Below, one piece after another: positions 63,356-64,000 of a DNA stretch of 64,000 nucleotides. Position 1 is the first letter of the stretch. Every line of letters starts with the position of its first letter. The notes under the pieces are model-generated. The model did not search any database, was not told the DNA's origin, and saw only the letters and a list, made by a program, of their open reading frames with translations. Origin of the DNA: Bacteroidia bacterium. GTDB lineage: Bacteria; Bacteroidota; Bacteroidia; Flavobacteriales; Flavobacteriaceae. The stretch is from assembly GCA_030429955.1 (NCBI GenBank), contig JAUIGO010000002.1, forward strand, positions 1-64,000, in the 5' to 3' direction. The position numbers were made by a program, and so were the translations under genes.

Positions 63356-64000
63356 TTAATCTATAATATTGGTTATTGATTTATGTGTTTTGTTTTCTAA
63401 TTCCAGAATATCCTTACGGATTTCTTTCAACGACCGCAGAGGTTTATATTCATAGAATTCACTATTGAAATTGATTTCATAACCCACTTTGGTTTTAGAC
63501 TTATCAATCCATGCATCTGGAACATGAGGCAGAACCTCTCTTTTAAAATATTTAGTAATATCTTCTTTTAAAGGAATATTTTCATAATCACGCAGTTTTG
63601 TGTCCGCCTTCGGTTTTCCCTTTTTGTCTTTAACTACTTTCTCATTTTTAATTAAAGGTCTATCAACGGTGATTTTATAATAGCCAAAGTCTTGATTATC
63701 ATAAATTTTTGAAACTCCATTGTTTTCAAATTCACCGTAGATTTTGGCAATTTCCTCAATATTTGACTGTGATATATAGTTTCGTTTATTATTAAGACTT
63801 TTTTTCATTTTCTCATAAATATCCACAGCATTTATGAGTTGTATTTTGCCTTTACGGTGCGGTTCTTTTTTATTGGTAACAATCCAAATATATGTTCCTA
63901 TCCCAGTATTGTAAAATAGCTGCGTTGGCAAAGCTATAACACCTTCTAACATATCATTTTCAATAATCCATTTTCTGATGTCTGATGGTCCACTACCAGC
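63356..64000 (-). CDS. hsdM: Type I restriction enzyme, M subunit, C-terminal part (cut by window edge)
   Basis: 215 codons are open to the right edge. The visible part has SGPSDIRKWIIENDMLEGVI, then LPTQLFYNTGIGTYIWIVTN, which are the late conserved segments of HsdM N6-adenine methyltransferases, and ends in a helical tail (LRSLKEIRKDILELENK). The SAM-binding and NPPF catalytic motifs lie outside the window. The stop is one base before the DUF262 start. Confidence 0.93.
   Translation of the reverse strand, partial: AGSGPSDIRKWIIENDMLEGVIALPTQLFYNTGIGTYIWIVTNKKEPHRKGKIQLINAVDIYEKMKKSLNNKRNYISQSNIEEIAKIYGEFENNGVSKIYDNQDFGYYKITVDRPLIKNEKVVKDKKGKPKADTKLRDYENIPLKEDITKYFKREVLPHVPDAWIDKSKTKVGYEINFNSEFYEYKPLRSLKEIRKDILELENKTHKSITNIID

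Noticed and set aside
1-64000. CRISPR array, rRNA operon, complete prophage, polysaccharide utilisation locus
   Set aside because: No regularly spaced repeats, rRNA sequence, phage structural genes or SusC/SusD pairs were seen.

Overview
The window looks like a chromosomal piece of a low-GC member of the Flavobacteriaceae (Bacteroidetes). The evidence is the Bacteroidetes promoter -7 motif TAnnTTTG in front of many genes, the near absence of Shine-Dalgarno sequences, several TTG/GTG starts, a type IX secretion (T9SS) sorting domain, an OmpA with thrombospondin type-3 repeats, an RNase HI with an N-terminal viroplasmin-like domain, an IPExxxVDY protein and a PID-CTERM-like protein. No rRNA, CRISPR array or complete prophage is visible.

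Positions 1-2050 are accessory: the start of an IS110-type transposase runs off the left edge with a structured non-coding end behind it, followed by a TlpA-DUF3738 lipoprotein gene that lies between two long imperfect palindromes. Positions 2057-48480 are mostly core chromosome. In order: pyk, an IPExxxVDY gene, rnc, fabF and acpP as one leftward operon; purN, RNase HI, a PfkB kinase and a PurF-like protein; two tandem copies of a small-RNA-like gene; superoxide dismutase; an AddA-like helicase-nuclease and an AddB-like nuclease separated by kbl and ompA; tRNA-Ala(GGC); a stress protein and a MATE exporter; queD-lpxH; recJ; rsmI; tdk-alr; mscL; asd; a diheme cytochrome lipoprotein with a T9SS cargo protein; an ABC ATPase; and the leftward group pdxA, yceD, rpmF, fabH, accB, accC for pyridoxal phosphate and fatty acid synthesis. 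Four copies of a REP-like hairpin (ATTCCTG...CAGGAAT) are scattered between these genes.

At 48717-48760 lies only the 3' part of a tRNA with anticodon CAT, still followed by its own terminator. This is the usual scar of an element integrated into a tRNA gene. To its right, up to the window edge, everything looks imported: two unrecognised genes, an XRE repressor with clustered operator-like half-sites, a RadC-like JAB protein, two conserved accessory proteins, a three-gene ABC-3C system (REase-like effector, middle component, DUF3732 ATPase) and, facing it, a compact type I restriction operon hsdM - DUF262/DUF1524 nuclease - hsdS - coiled-coil protein - hsdR. I read this as a defence island at least 15 kb long whose far end, intact tRNA and integrase would lie beyond position 64000.

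The strongest candidates for something undescribed are the tandem small RNA pair (11006-11338), the ABC-3C operon, the type I operon carrying a GmrSD-like nuclease inside it, and the palindrome-flanked lipoprotein gene.
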